Shown: positions 23,003 to 31,252, counted from the stretch's first letter. The stretch: DNA of 50,915 nt from Candidatus Bathyarchaeota archaeon (GCA_020346605.1 CP070784.1:761866-812780); one strand, 5' to 3'. Notes: generated from the sequence alone by a model not told the origin. Made by a program: numbers and translations.

Positions 23003-24859
23003 ATGGCCCCTAAGAAATTGAGCGTTATTTTTACAGTATTTTTTCTAGTTTTTCCCTGTGCAGGTATTAGATGTCTTGGTGAGACCGAGGACGTCATCGG
23101 TTCCCTGTGGGCGACGGTCGTCCCCACCATGGATGGCGAGATCTCCGAGGGAGAATGGGATGACGCCCACAGGGCGGAGATACAGCTCATCGATGTGACA
23201 TATTGGAGGATCGAGGAGCCCAACATCGACACCACTTTCTACGTGAAGAACGACGCTGAGAACGTCTACTTGGCATTGGTACTACTGGATGTGGAGTACC
23301 ACTCGCAGATGTCCTTGGATTTTTTCTTCGATGTCGACCGTGATGGAGAGGCGTACCCTGGCGACGCTGGGCTTTCGGTCGTCATCTGGTCCGGAGGCGA
23401 CTTCTTCAACGACAGGGAGTTCTACTATGACCCGGAGGAGGACTCAAAAATGTACTCGTCCGACGATGGAGACAAGGACGGCTCCGGAAAGCTGGTTCAC
23501 TCGAACCCAGGCAACGGAACCGTGGGGACCCTCGTCGGAGAGTACACCCATCCTCTGGACACGGGTGAAGTTGGAGACCTCAACTCTCGTCCAGGGGGCT
23601 ACGTGAACTTCGGCATAGAATACCATTGGTGGGAAGAGGATTGGGATACCGCAAACGCGTTCTCTTGGCCCGAGGGTGTAGAAACCTTCTACGAATGGGA
23701 GAAGATGAAGGCCCTCAAGTTCGCCTTCGAACCCATCCCCCCAGAACTGAGCCTCTCCGAGCCCTTGATCGAGGAGAAGACGGTCACGGTCAACGGGATC
23801 ACGCTCCCTGGCACCAATGGAACCTTCGTAGAGAGGATAAGCTGGGACTGGGGGGACGGCACCATCGAGGATCAGTGGTTCGAGGCCCAGCACACCTACG
23901 CCGAATACGGGCCGTACACGGCGACCATAACTTCCCACCAGAGCGACTCCCTCACGACGGAGGTGTCGCTCGTGCTCGAGGTCGGGGCGCGCGCCTTGTG
24001 GGACCAGGTCGTTCTCGAGATCCCACCTGTCACGAGGCTCGGGATCGGGCAGGGTTTAGAGTGGTCTGGGAGGTACGCGTACGACAGCGCGCCCTTCGTC
24101 GGAACACTCCTGCTCAACGAAACGCTCCAGAAATCCGGGGTCGGGGAGTACGGATACAGGGTGATGGGCATCGACGACAGCGTCTACGGAATCGCCTCCT
24201 TCACGGCCAACGACTTCAGGGTCGTGTACGACCGGGTGAACCTAGAACTCTCCCTAGCAGATGACAGGATCAACGTCGGGGATGAGCCCATCGTAACCAT
24301 CATCGGCCGCTACGAGTACGACGATGACCAGTTCCAGGGGCACGTTGAACTTGAGAAACCGTCGTCACACGAGACTGTTGGCAGCCACGTCTACAAGATC
24401 GCATCGATCGAAGACAGCAAGTACGGTATCGAGACTTTCACGAGCAACGAAGTTGCCTGCATATGGGACCGGCTCGTGATCGTGAACGGTGGTTCCTCTG
24501 CTGATTCCGCGACGGTGGGCGAAGCCGTCACCGTCTGGTACGAAGTCGAGTACGAGTACGACGGTGCCCCTTTTAATGGCTCCTGCGGGACACTGTCAAT
24601 AAACGGCGAGGAAGCGGGCTGGTCAACAGAGAACCTGAGATGGGAGCTGACCCATTCGACTGAATCGGTCGGCGAAGTCGGCTTCGAGATCACCGAGGTA
24701 GTGGACGAGAAGCATGGGCTGGAGTCGATCGAGGACGAAGTGGGCCTGATCCTCGTCGAGTGGAAGAGCAGAGGCATCCCAGGATTCCCGGCTCTATCGG
24801 TCTTGATCGGCGCCCTCGCAGCGGCTATCTGGGTCTACGCGCGGCAACGTGGTCAATGA
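23003..24859 (+). CDS. Secreted, membrane-anchored surface protein with CBM9-like, PKD and tandem repeat domains
   Basis: The 618-residue protein has a signal peptide (about 1-25), then a CBM9/DOMON-like region with DGEISEGEWDDA at 44-55, and NDAENVYLALVLLD. A PKD domain follows (about 265-327) with SWDWGDGTIE and HTYAEYGPYTATI. Then come three tandem beta repeats of 78-100 residues (about 332-409, 409-488, 488-587), each opening with [W/Y]D-x-[V/L]. The C-terminus GIPGFPALSVLIGALAAAIW is a TM anchor preceded by an IPGFP motif seen in archaeal exported proteins. It would sit on the outer face of the membrane and bind carbohydrate or other cells. A TATA-like box lies 23 bp upstream. Confidence 0.85.
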   Translation: MAPKKLSVIFTVFFLVFPCAGIRCLGETEDVIGSLWATVVPTMDGEISEGEWDDAHRAEIQLIDVTYWRIEEPNIDTTFYVKNDAENVYLALVLLDVEYHSQMSLDFFFDVDRDGEAYPGDAGLSVVIWSGGDFFNDREFYYDPEEDSKMYSSDDGDKDGSGKLVHSNPGNGTVGTLVGEYTHPLDTGEVGDLNSRPGGYVNFGIEYHWWEEDWDTANAFSWPEGVETFYEWEKMKALKFAFEPIPPELSLSEPLIEEKTVTVNGITLPGTNGTFVERISWDWGDGTIEDQWFEAQHTYAEYGPYTATITSHQSDSLTTEVSLVLEVGARALWDQVVLEIPPVTRLGIGQGLEWSGRYAYDSAPFVGTLLLNETLQKSGVGEYGYRVMGIDDSVYGIASFTANDFRVVYDRVNLELSLADDRINVGDEPIVTIIGRYEYDDDQFQGHVELEKPSSHETVGSHVYKIASIEDSKYGIETFTSNEVACIWDRLVIVNGGSSADSATVGEAVTVWYEVEYEYDGAPFNGSCGTLSINGEEAGWSTENLRWELTHSTESVGEVGFEITEVVDEKHGLESIEDEVGLILVEWKSRGIPGFPALSVLIGALAAAIWVYARQRGQ

Positions 24860-24907
24860 AGGTTGCTCAAACCCCTTTTCTATCACCTACAAGATCAGTA
24901 TCTCAGC

Positions 24908-25519
24908 ATGGCAAAGCTGGACCTCAGGAAAGAATTGAAGAGGTACTACACGGCGAAAAAGACGCCGGAGATCATCGATGTGCCACCTGGCAAGTTCCTT
25001 ACCCTAGTGGGAAGGGGAGAGCCGGGCGGAGATGCCTATTCGGCCGGTCTGAACGCCCTCTTTGGTCTGAGCTACACGCTGAAATTCAAGTGCAAGGAGG
25101 AGGGCCAGGACTTCACCGTCATGGCCTTGGAGGGGCTCTGGTGGTGGGACGACGAGACCGTCTTCAGCCTCAGCGACGCTCCCCCGAGGGAGGAGTGGAA
25201 CTGGAAGTCGATGATCCGGCAGCCCGACTTCATCACCCAAGATATGGTGGACGAGGTCCGCCCCGCCGTCAGGGAGAAGAGGGGCCCCACCGTGGACGAT
25301 GTGGCCCTGGAGATATTCCACGAGGGCCTCAGCGCCCAGATATTGCACGTCGGGCCCTACAGCGAGGAGGGGCCCACCGGGGAGCGGCTTCACGCCTTCA
25401 TCGAGGAGGCCGGCTACAGGATGCGGGGGCGCCACCACGAGATCTACCTGAGCAACCCGCAGAGGGCGAAGCCTGAGAACCTCAAGACGATACTGCGCCA
25501 GCCCATCGAGGAGGGGTAG
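24908..25519 (+). CDS. GyrI-like small-molecule-binding domain protein
   Basis: The 203-residue product (ATG 24908) begins DLRKELKRYYTAKKTPEIID with the GRGEPGGDAY stretch, WWWDDET and LHVGPYSEEGPTGERLHAFI later on. This is the pattern of stand-alone GyrI-like/SHS2-type proteins, which bind hydrophobic small molecules; some members hydrolyse them. FHEGLSAQILHVGPYSEE is the recognisable core. The next gene, a methyltransferase, begins one base after its stop, so the two form an operon, suggesting a binding and a modifying protein that act on the same class of compound. Confidence 0.82.
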   Translation: MAKLDLRKELKRYYTAKKTPEIIDVPPGKFLTLVGRGEPGGDAYSAGLNALFGLSYTLKFKCKEEGQDFTVMALEGLWWWDDETVFSLSDAPPREEWNWKSMIRQPDFITQDMVDEVRPAVREKRGPTVDDVALEIFHEGLSAQILHVGPYSEEGPTGERLHAFIEEAGYRMRGRHHEIYLSNPQRAKPENLKTILRQPIEEG

Positions 25520-25520
25520 C

Positions 25521-26375
25521 ATGTACGAGCCCGGTAAGATCAGGGACTACTACGACGGCTACGGCGACAGGGAGTGGGACCGCCTTGAGGCGAGCCTCCA
25601 CGGAAAGGTCCACTACGAGGTAACCAAGCACATCCTGGAGAGGCACCTGCCCGAGGAGGGGCACATCCTGGACGCAGGGTGCGGGCCGGGGAGGTACGCC
25701 ATCCACCTCGCCAAGGAGGGCTATAGGGTCCAGCTCGTGGACATCTCCGAGGAGCAGCTCAAGCTCGCAGCGGAGAAGATCGACGAGGCCGGCGTGCGCG
25801 AAAGCGTCACCGGCATGAGACGCATGGACGTCTGCGATCTCTCCGAGATCCCCGATGCTTCTTTCGACGCGGTGCTCTGCCTGGGAGGGGCCCTCTCCTA
25901 CGTGAGGGATAGGAGGCACGAGGCTTTATCGGAGCTCATCCGGGTCGCCAAGCCCGGGAGCCCTCTCATCGTCAGCGTCATGAGCCTCTTTGGTACATTC
26001 CACCTCATCCCCCATTTCGACGCCATGGAGTTCCTGAAGAACCTGGTAGATCATGTCGAGTGGGACCCCGCCACGCCGTTCCCCGACGTGCTGAACTCCC
26101 GCGTTGGCTCAAACGAGTGGCACGCCCCGATGACCGTCTACTCGTCCGATTACATGAGGAGGTTCGTGGGGGAGCACGGCTGCGAGGTGCTGGAGATCGC
26201 CTCTACCAACACGATCACGTCTAGCTACTGGAAGGGACCTGAGAAGATCTCTGCTGATCCAGAGGCTAGCGAGACGCTCATACGGCTTGAGAAGGAGTTC
26301 TCCACGAAGCCCGGGCTGGTGGACATGGGGGAGCACCTCATCATCGCGGCTAGGACCCCCAGGGACGTGCGCTAG
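25521..26375 (+). CDS. Class I SAM-dependent methyltransferase
   Basis: The 284-residue product has EGHILDAGCGPGRYAIHLA (motif I), YRVQLVDISEEQLKLA (motif II) and IPDASFDAVLCLGGALSYV (motif IV region), typical of small-molecule methyltransferases. The N-terminal IRDYYDGYGDREWDRLE is a common lead sequence of such enzymes in archaea. It starts one base after the GyrI-like gene stop, so translation is coupled. Substrate is unknown. The C-terminal part (VYSSDYMRRFVGEHGCEVLE) forms the usual last strand pair. Confidence 0.88.
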   Translation: MYEPGKIRDYYDGYGDREWDRLEASLHGKVHYEVTKHILERHLPEEGHILDAGCGPGRYAIHLAKEGYRVQLVDISEEQLKLAAEKIDEAGVRESVTGMRRMDVCDLSEIPDASFDAVLCLGGALSYVRDRRHEALSELIRVAKPGSPLIVSVMSLFGTFHLIPHFDAMEFLKNLVDHVEWDPATPFPDVLNSRVGSNEWHAPMTVYSSDYMRRFVGEHGCEVLEIASTNTITSSYWKGPEKISADPEASETLIRLEKEFSTKPGLVDMGEHLIIAARTPRDVR

Positions 26376-26425
26376 CTACCCGCACACCTCATATATCCAA
26401 GACATCCTAGATGTACGATCGCCCC

Positions 26426-27298
26426 ATGACATCACCGCCGCCCATCACCTGGATCAGGAAGGACTACCACGTCCACGAGAGCCACTCAAGCGACGCACCT
26501 GGGGCCTCTGTCGAGAAGTACTGCAGGGTCGCCGAGAGGCGCGGGATAGACGAGATCGCCTTCACCAGCCACTTCATCATTTCTGGCCCCGATTGGGACT
26601 TCGGCCTTCGACCGCACCAGATCCAGGGGTACCTTGAGGAGATTGAGAGGGTACAGGAGACCACGGAGGTGGTGCTTAGGAGGGGCATCGAGGTCGACTA
26701 CTTCCCGGTGGAGGAGAGGGTGCTGGAAGGGATCATCGACGACCACGAGTTCGACTTCGTCCTCGGCAGCCTCCACTACATCAGGGGGATCGACGTCGGG
26801 TCCAGTAGGGACTCACCGAGGTTCTTCACCGGAAGGCCCCTGGAGGAGTCGCTGAACATCTACTTCGACGGCTGGAGGGAGGCTGTGGAGAGCGGCCTCT
26901 TCGATGCCATGGCCCACCCCGACTACTTCCGCAAGTACCTCCACCTGACCAGGGCCGAACCTGCCACATGGGAGGAGTACGGCACCACGGTCTACGAGGC
27001 CCTGGACAGCCTCAGGAGCCACGGCGTCGGCGTGGAGGTGAACACCTCGGGGCTGAGGCATGGACTCGGCGACATCTACCCCGTGAAGGGCTTCTTGGAG
27101 GCAGCGCGAGAGGCAGGCGTCGACAGGGTGACAGTGGGATCCGACTGCCACTCCGTCGACGACCTGGGGCTAGAAACCCAGAGGGCCTTAAGGAGGGTCG
27201 AGAATGCCGGCTACGGTCATCTCTGCATCTACGAGGGGAGGAAGAACAGGAAATTCCGCCTCTCCGACGTCGTGATGAGGGAGCCGAGACAACTGTGA
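26426..27298 (+). CDS. PHP-domain phosphatase, HisJ-like
   Basis: The product (290 residues from ATG 26426) has the PHP metal-binding motifs in order: DYHVHESHSSDAP, FTSHF, RGIEVDYFP, LGSLHYIRG, MAHPDYFRKY and VGSDCHSVDDLG. This pattern fits histidinol-phosphatase of the HisJ type or a related PHP phosphoesterase with a trinuclear metal site. No other histidine genes are in the window, so the substrate is open. A TATA-like CATATATC at 26389-26396 makes the downstream ATG 26426 more likely than ATG 26411. It is convergent with the HtrA gene, five bases apart. Confidence 0.85.
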   Translation: MTSPPPITWIRKDYHVHESHSSDAPGASVEKYCRVAERRGIDEIAFTSHFIISGPDWDFGLRPHQIQGYLEEIERVQETTEVVLRRGIEVDYFPVEERVLEGIIDDHEFDFVLGSLHYIRGIDVGSSRDSPRFFTGRPLEESLNIYFDGWREAVESGLFDAMAHPDYFRKYLHLTRAEPATWEEYGTTVYEALDSLRSHGVGVEVNTSGLRHGLGDIYPVKGFLEAAREAGVDRVTVGSDCHSVDDLGLETQRALRRVENAGYGHLCIYEGRKNRKFRLSDVVMREPRQL

Positions 27299-27303
27299 GG
27301 CTC

Positions 27304-28548
27304 TCAGGAGCTTGGGCTTGGTCTGGCCCCCAGAACGATTGACACGTCCAGGAGATCGTCTACCCTCAGGACCTTCAGAGTTATCGTGTCCCCGGGCTTC
27401 GTGTTGCGCTCTAGGTAGATCATCAGCTCGTTGAAGTCGTTGATCGTCCTGCTGTCCACGCCGATGATGACGTCGCCGCCCACCTCGATCTCCTGGCCAT
27501 CCACGGTTCTCTCGCCTGTGGAGCCCTGGAGCCCGGCGTCGTCAGAGGGACCGTTCTCGGTCACGGTGCTCACGTAGACCCCCTTGATGGCCCCGTCGAG
27601 CCCCATGGCCTCCCTCTGGGCCGGGAAGAGGTTCCATCCCCCTATCCCCAGCCAAGGATGGTGGAACTCTCCTTCGGCGATGATGGCCGGTACCTCCCGG
27701 GTGATGGTGTCCGAGGGGACGGCGAAGCCCACGCCCGAGGACTGCGCCGTCTCGGCGATGATGGCAGTATTCATACCTATCACCTCGCCCCTGATGTTCA
27801 GCAGCGGACCGCCGCTGTTTCCGGGGTTGATGGCTGCGTCTGTCTGGATCACGTCCACGGTCACGTAGCCCCCCGTGGACTCCATCTGCCTGTCCAGGGC
27901 GCTCACGATCCCTGAGGTCATCGTGTTGGCGAGGCCGAAGGGGTTGCCCAGCGCTATCACCTGCTCGCCGACCAGGAGCCTCGAGGACTCCCCCATCTTA
28001 ACGGGCTTGATGAGGTACGGCGCGGCGTCGACGTCGATGATCGCCAGGTCAACGTAGGGGTCTGTGCCCACGAGCGTCGCAGTGACTACGGTGCCGTCCA
28101 CGAAGGTCACGGTGATCTCCTCCGCATCACCGACGACGTGGTTGTTGGTTATTATGTGCCCCTCGTCGTCATAGATGAAGCCGGAGCCCTGGCCCCCGCC
28201 GAATCTGGTCCTCACGGTGATGAGCACGACCGACCTGCGCGTCCTGTTGTAGATTGTGGGGAGCTCCAGGTCCACGGTCGCGTTCACTTCTTCCTTGAGC
28301 TCCAGAGATTCTCTGAGAGCGGAGACCTCGTAATCCAGGCTCTGCACCTGATATGCCAGCGACTCGACCTGCTGGTTAAGCAGGGCCACCTCCGACGCCA
28401 ACTCGTCGACGCCGTCGCCAGAGCGATTCGAGAAGAAGCTCATTATGGCGACGTTCGAGACGATGATGATCACGACGACGAGGATCATCTCCAATCCTCG
28501 CCGACGGGGGGGCCGGCCCCTCGACTCAAAGAACCAGTCATTGCTCAA
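27304..28548 (-). CDS. HtrA/DegP-like membrane-anchored serine protease with PDZ domain
   Basis: The 414-residue protein has one N-terminal TM helix (about 20-39), a coiled-coil segment (about 44-90), a trypsin-like domain and a C-terminal PDZ domain. The catalytic triad is His137 (ITNNHVVGDA), Asp167 (VDLAIIDVD) and Ser245 (NPGNSGGPLL). PDZ features include GPSDDAGLQGS and GDVIIGVDSRTI. It would act outside the cytoplasmic membrane in protein quality control. The start is TTG 28548; no ATG fits, and a TATA box (GTATAATTTAT on this strand, 28583-28593) lies about 40 bp upstream. Confidence 0.93.
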   Translation of the reverse strand: MSNDWFFESRGRPPRRRGLEMILVVVIIIVSNVAIMSFFSNRSGDGVDELASEVALLNQQVESLAYQVQSLDYEVSALRESLELKEEVNATVDLELPTIYNRTRRSVVLITVRTRFGGGQGSGFIYDDEGHIITNNHVVGDAEEITVTFVDGTVVTATLVGTDPYVDLAIIDVDAAPYLIKPVKMGESSRLLVGEQVIALGNPFGLANTMTSGIVSALDRQMESTGGYVTVDVIQTDAAINPGNSGGPLLNIRGEVIGMNTAIIAETAQSSGVGFAVPSDTITREVPAIIAEGEFHHPWLGIGGWNLFPAQREAMGLDGAIKGVYVSTVTENGPSDDAGLQGSTGERTVDGQEIEVGGDVIIGVDSRTINDFNELMIYLERNTKPGDTITLKVLRVDDLLDVSIVLGARPSPSS

Positions 28549-28672
28549 GTCCTATCACGGAGTATTCTACGCATCATCAGAGATAAATTATACTCGAACG
28601 ACTGGTAAAGACCCTGGAAGCCGCCATCCCGACCGAGAAATGGTCTTTTCGTCTTCTGGATCCGATCAACAC

Positions 28673-28684
28673 ACTTACATTATC
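28673..28684 (+). promoter_or_regulatory. TATA-like box for dph6
   Basis: ACTTACATTATC lies 24-35 bp before ATG 28708. A TTG at 28702 would fall too close to the predicted transcription start, so the ATG is preferred. Confidence 0.4.
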
Positions 28685-28707
28685 TGTCCACCATCCGTCA
28701 TTTGACG

Positions 28708-29388
28708 ATGCGGCTGGCGTCCCTTTTCTCAGGCGGAAAGGACAGCACATATGCCACTCGCCTCGCCATGAGGGCGGGGCACGAGGTCGAGTGCTTGGTC
28801 ACCGCCCTCCCCAGGAGCGAGGACAGCTGGATGTTCCACACCGTCAACATCGATCTAGCGCCCCTGGTCGGTGAGGCGATGGGGATCAAGAGCGTCACTG
28901 CCGAGACCGAGGGCAGGAAGGAGCGGGAGACGGAGGACCTGAGGGCAACCCTGTCAAAGCTGAATGTGGAGGGCGTCGTAACCGGGGCCATCGCGTCCAC
29001 ATATCAGAGGAGCCGTGTGGATGCCGTCTGCTCCTCTCTTGGCCTCGAGCACATCGCGCCCCTCTGGGGGAGGGACGGCCACGAGCTCTTAGGCGAGATG
29101 TTGTCCTCGGGCCTAGTCATAATGGTCACCGCCGTGGCCGCCATGGGCTTCGACGAGCGATGGCTGGGGCGGATATTGGACGAGGCCACGGTCGAGGGAC
29201 TCATGTCGCTGAACAGGCGCTACGGTGTAGATGTCTGCGGTGAGGGCGGGGAGATGGAGACCCTCGTCCTCGACGCCCCGTGGTTCCGTAGCAGCCTCCA
29301 GATCCTGGAGGCGAGGAGGGAGTGGGACGGCGTAAGAGGAGCCCTCCGTGTCGAGGAGGCGCGTCTCATCCCCAAAGATTATACATAA
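28708..29388 (+). CDS. dph6: Diphthine--ammonia ligase
   Basis: The 226-residue protein starts MRLASLFSGGKDSTYAT with the N-type ATP pyrophosphatase PP-loop (SGGKDS at 8-13). It continues with VVTGAIASTYQRSRVDAVC and HIAPLWGRDG, and ends with VCGEGGEMETLVLDAPWF. These match Dph6, which amidates diphthine on elongation factor 2 in the last step of diphthamide synthesis. The length (about 226) fits archaeal members. It is transcribed divergently from htrA. The stop (TAA 29386-29388) is followed directly by the promoter-like GGTTAAAAG of the structured RNA region. Confidence 0.92.
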   Translation: MRLASLFSGGKDSTYATRLAMRAGHEVECLVTALPRSEDSWMFHTVNIDLAPLVGEAMGIKSVTAETEGRKERETEDLRATLSKLNVEGVVTGAIASTYQRSRVDAVCSSLGLEHIAPLWGRDGHELLGEMLSSGLVIMVTAVAAMGFDERWLGRILDEATVEGLMSLNRRYGVDVCGEGGEMETLVLDAPWFRSSLQILEARREWDGVRGALRVEEARLIPKDYT

Positions 29389-29389
29389 A

Positions 29390-29398
29390 GGTTAAAAG
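29390..29398 (+). promoter_or_regulatory. TATA-like box before structured RNA and thrS
   Basis: GGTTAAAAG starts two bases after the dph6 stop. It predicts a transcription start near 29420, leaving a leader of about 165 nt before the thrS ATG. That is long compared with the near-leaderless genes around it. Confidence 0.4.
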
Positions 29399-29399
29399 T

Positions 29400-29545
29400 C
29401 GTGGCTCCCACAGAGGGTGCTGGAGAGGTCAAGCGGTGAAGACCTGCCAAACACTATAGGCCGAAAGGCCCTGACAATACGCTTAGATAAGCCTCTCCGT
29501 TCTGGGCGGTGCGATTCATATCAGCCCGAATTAGGCGTACAGCAG
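29400..29545 (+). ncRNA. Candidate structured RNA (H/ACA-like or thrS leader)
   Basis: The 197-bp gap between dph6 and thrS is GC-rich and contains several pairings. The strongest single helix is ACGCTTAG (29479-29486) with TTAGGCGT (29531-29538), eight pairs including two G-U. It is followed at once by ACA (29539-29541), as in archaeal H/ACA guide RNAs. GGGC (29504-29507) and GCCC (29524-29527) can form an inner stem. Upstream lie a GGCC-GAAA-GGCC tetraloop hairpin (29459-29470), an AGGTC/GACCT hairpin (29426-29445), and another ACA at 29474-29476. An alternative long-range helix GGAGAGG/CCTCTCC (29422-29428/29492-29498) conflicts with the first. No kink-turn is clear. It may equally be a cis-acting thrS leader. 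No known riboswitch matches by eye. Confidence 0.35.
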
Positions 29546-29585
29546 GTGTTCTTCCCCGTTATCCAACAAAGACAGGTGAGACGAG

Positions 29586-31040
29586 ATGAGTGAAAATAAG
29601 GAAGAGGTGGTCTCTGAAGCCCTGAAGGCGGAGGAGAAGCTCAGGTCGATGTGGTACATCCTGGACCTAGAAGGGAACCTAGTACCTGTGGACGAGTTCG
29701 ACTACACAGGCTACGACAACCTGCAGACGTTCTCCGGCTACGAGGTGGAGAAGGACAGGACAGTGGACCAGGTGCCCCCCCACGTCACGCTGATGAAGAG
29801 CCTTGAGCTGGTCGACTACGAGCCCGCCTCCGACCCTGGGAACTTCAGATACTACCCGAAGGGGAGGATGATCAAGGCGCTGCTGGAGCAGTACGTCACG
29901 CAGGAGGTCCTCGACTACGGGGGCATGGACGTGGAGACCCCCATCATGTACAACATGAAGCACCCGACGCTGGAGAAGTACCTGCACAGGTTCCCAGCCA
30001 GGCAGTACACCATAGAGCACGACGACGACAGATACTTCCTCAGATTCGCCGCCTGCTTCGGCCAGTTCCTGATGGCCCACGACGCCACCATCAGCTACAG
30101 GGACCTGCCACTCCGCATCTACGAGCTCACCAGATACAGCTTCCGCAGGGAGCAGCGCGGGGAGCTCGTCGGCCTCAGGAGGCTCAGGTCTTTCACCATG
30201 CCCGACGTCCACGCCATGTGCAGGGACCTCCCCCAGGCCAAGAAGGAGTTCAGGCGCAGGCTGAAGCTGGTGGTGGACACGCTTACCGGCATCGGCTTCG
30301 AGAAGGACGAGTTCGAGCTCGGCCTCAGGATGACCGAGGACTTCTACAGAAAAAACAAGCGGTTCGTCCAGTCCATCGTCCGTGGGCACGGGAAGCCAGC
30401 GCTCGTGGAGATGTGGAAGGAACGGTTCTTCTACTTCATCCTAAAGTACGAGCTGAACTTCATCGACGCCTTGGGGAAGGCGTCTGCCCTCGCCACTGAC
30501 CAGATCGACGTGGAGAACGGCGAGAGGTACGACATCACCTTCATGGACGAGGAAGGGCATGAGAACCACCCGCTAATACTGCATTGCTCGCCGAGCGGCG
30601 CTATCGAACGCGATATCTACGCCCTGCTGGAGAAGGCCCACATGGGGATGGCGAAGGATGTGCGACCCTCTCTACCCCTTTGGCTGGCGCCGACCCAGGT
30701 CAGGCTGATCCCTGTGAACGAGGACCACGTAGCCCTCGCCGAGGGCTACGCCAAGAAGCTCACTAGGGCCAAGGTCAGGGCGGACTTCGACGACAGGACG
30801 GAGACCGTGCAGAAGAAGATCAGGGACGCCGAGAAGGAGTGGATCCCCTACATCGTCGTCCTCGGCGACAGGGAGGTGGGCGCCGAGACGGTGCCAGTCC
30901 GTGTCAGGGAGGACGGTAAGCTGCACCAGATGTCGCTGAGCGAGCTCTCCTCACTGATCAAGAAGCAGGTGAGGGGGAAGCCGTACAGGCCACTTCCGAT
31001 GCCGATGGGCGTCCAAGGGCGGCCCAAGTTCGTGGGCTAG
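29586..31040 (+). CDS. thrS: Threonyl-tRNA synthetase, catalytic-only form
   Basis: The 484-residue protein contains the class IIa catalytic core with RYSFRREQRGELVGLRRLR (motif 2) and HCSPSGAIERDIYALLEKA (motif 3), then a C-terminal anticodon-binding domain (LPLWLAPTQVRLIPVNEDH, RAKVRADFDDRTETVQKKI). The first 60-70 residues (MSENKEEVVSEALKAEEKLR) do not resemble the N-terminal editing domain of standard archaeal ThrRS, which is about 140 residues long and DTD-like. This makes it like the ThrRS-cat form known in some Crenarchaeota, in which mischarged Ser-tRNA-Thr is cleared by a separate editing protein. That partner is not in the window. ATG 29586 follows a GGTGA at 29575-29579. Its TAG stop shares CTAG with the convergent gene. 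Confidence 0.9.
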   Translation: MSENKEEVVSEALKAEEKLRSMWYILDLEGNLVPVDEFDYTGYDNLQTFSGYEVEKDRTVDQVPPHVTLMKSLELVDYEPASDPGNFRYYPKGRMIKALLEQYVTQEVLDYGGMDVETPIMYNMKHPTLEKYLHRFPARQYTIEHDDDRYFLRFAACFGQFLMAHDATISYRDLPLRIYELTRYSFRREQRGELVGLRRLRSFTMPDVHAMCRDLPQAKKEFRRRLKLVVDTLTGIGFEKDEFELGLRMTEDFYRKNKRFVQSIVRGHGKPALVEMWKERFFYFILKYELNFIDALGKASALATDQIDVENGERYDITFMDEEGHENHPLILHCSPSGAIERDIYALLEKAHMGMAKDVRPSLPLWLAPTQVRLIPVNEDHVALAEGYAKKLTRAKVRADFDDRTETVQKKIRDAEKEWIPYIVVLGDREVGAETVPVRVREDGKLHQMSLSELSSLIKKQVRGKPYRPLPMPMGVQGRPKFVG

Positions 31041-31252
31041 GCGACGCCGTGGCGCCACTTCTCTATCTGCCTGTCCCTTTTACTCCCTTTTTTATAGGTC
31101 TTGTAGTGCTCCTTGCACAGGTAGGCACGCCTACCGTCCACGTCGAGCCCGGCGGACTTTGCCTTGGCCCCGTTAACGGACCTCACTGCGTCATCGCCGC
31201 AGTTCGCCACCGAGCACTTGGTGCCCTTGCCGATCCTACCCACATCGTCCAC
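31037..31252 (-). CDS. Small zinc-binding protein
   Basis: The 71-residue product has KCSVANCGDDAVRSVNG and GRRAYLCKEHYKTYKKGSKR. The CxxxxC plus CxxH arrangement (C13, C18, C46, H49) makes a plausible zinc site, followed by a basic tail suited to bind RNA or DNA. It begins with GTG 31252; TATA-like TTTTATACG on this strand lies about 40 bp upstream. Its stop codon and that of thrS overlap in the sequence CTAG (31037-31040). Similar short zinc proteins occur in several archaea; the function is unknown. Confidence 0.72.
   Translation of the reverse strand: MDDVGRIGKGTKCSVANCGDDAVRSVNGAKAKSAGLDVDGRRAYLCKEHYKTYKKGSKRDRQIEKWRHGVA

Noticed and set aside
29400..29545. tRNA gene or RNase P/SRP RNA before thrS
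   Set aside because: The D-arm-like AGGTC/GACCT hairpin lacks U8, and there is no T-loop GTTCRANNC sequence or acceptor stem. RNase P and SRP consensus elements are absent.
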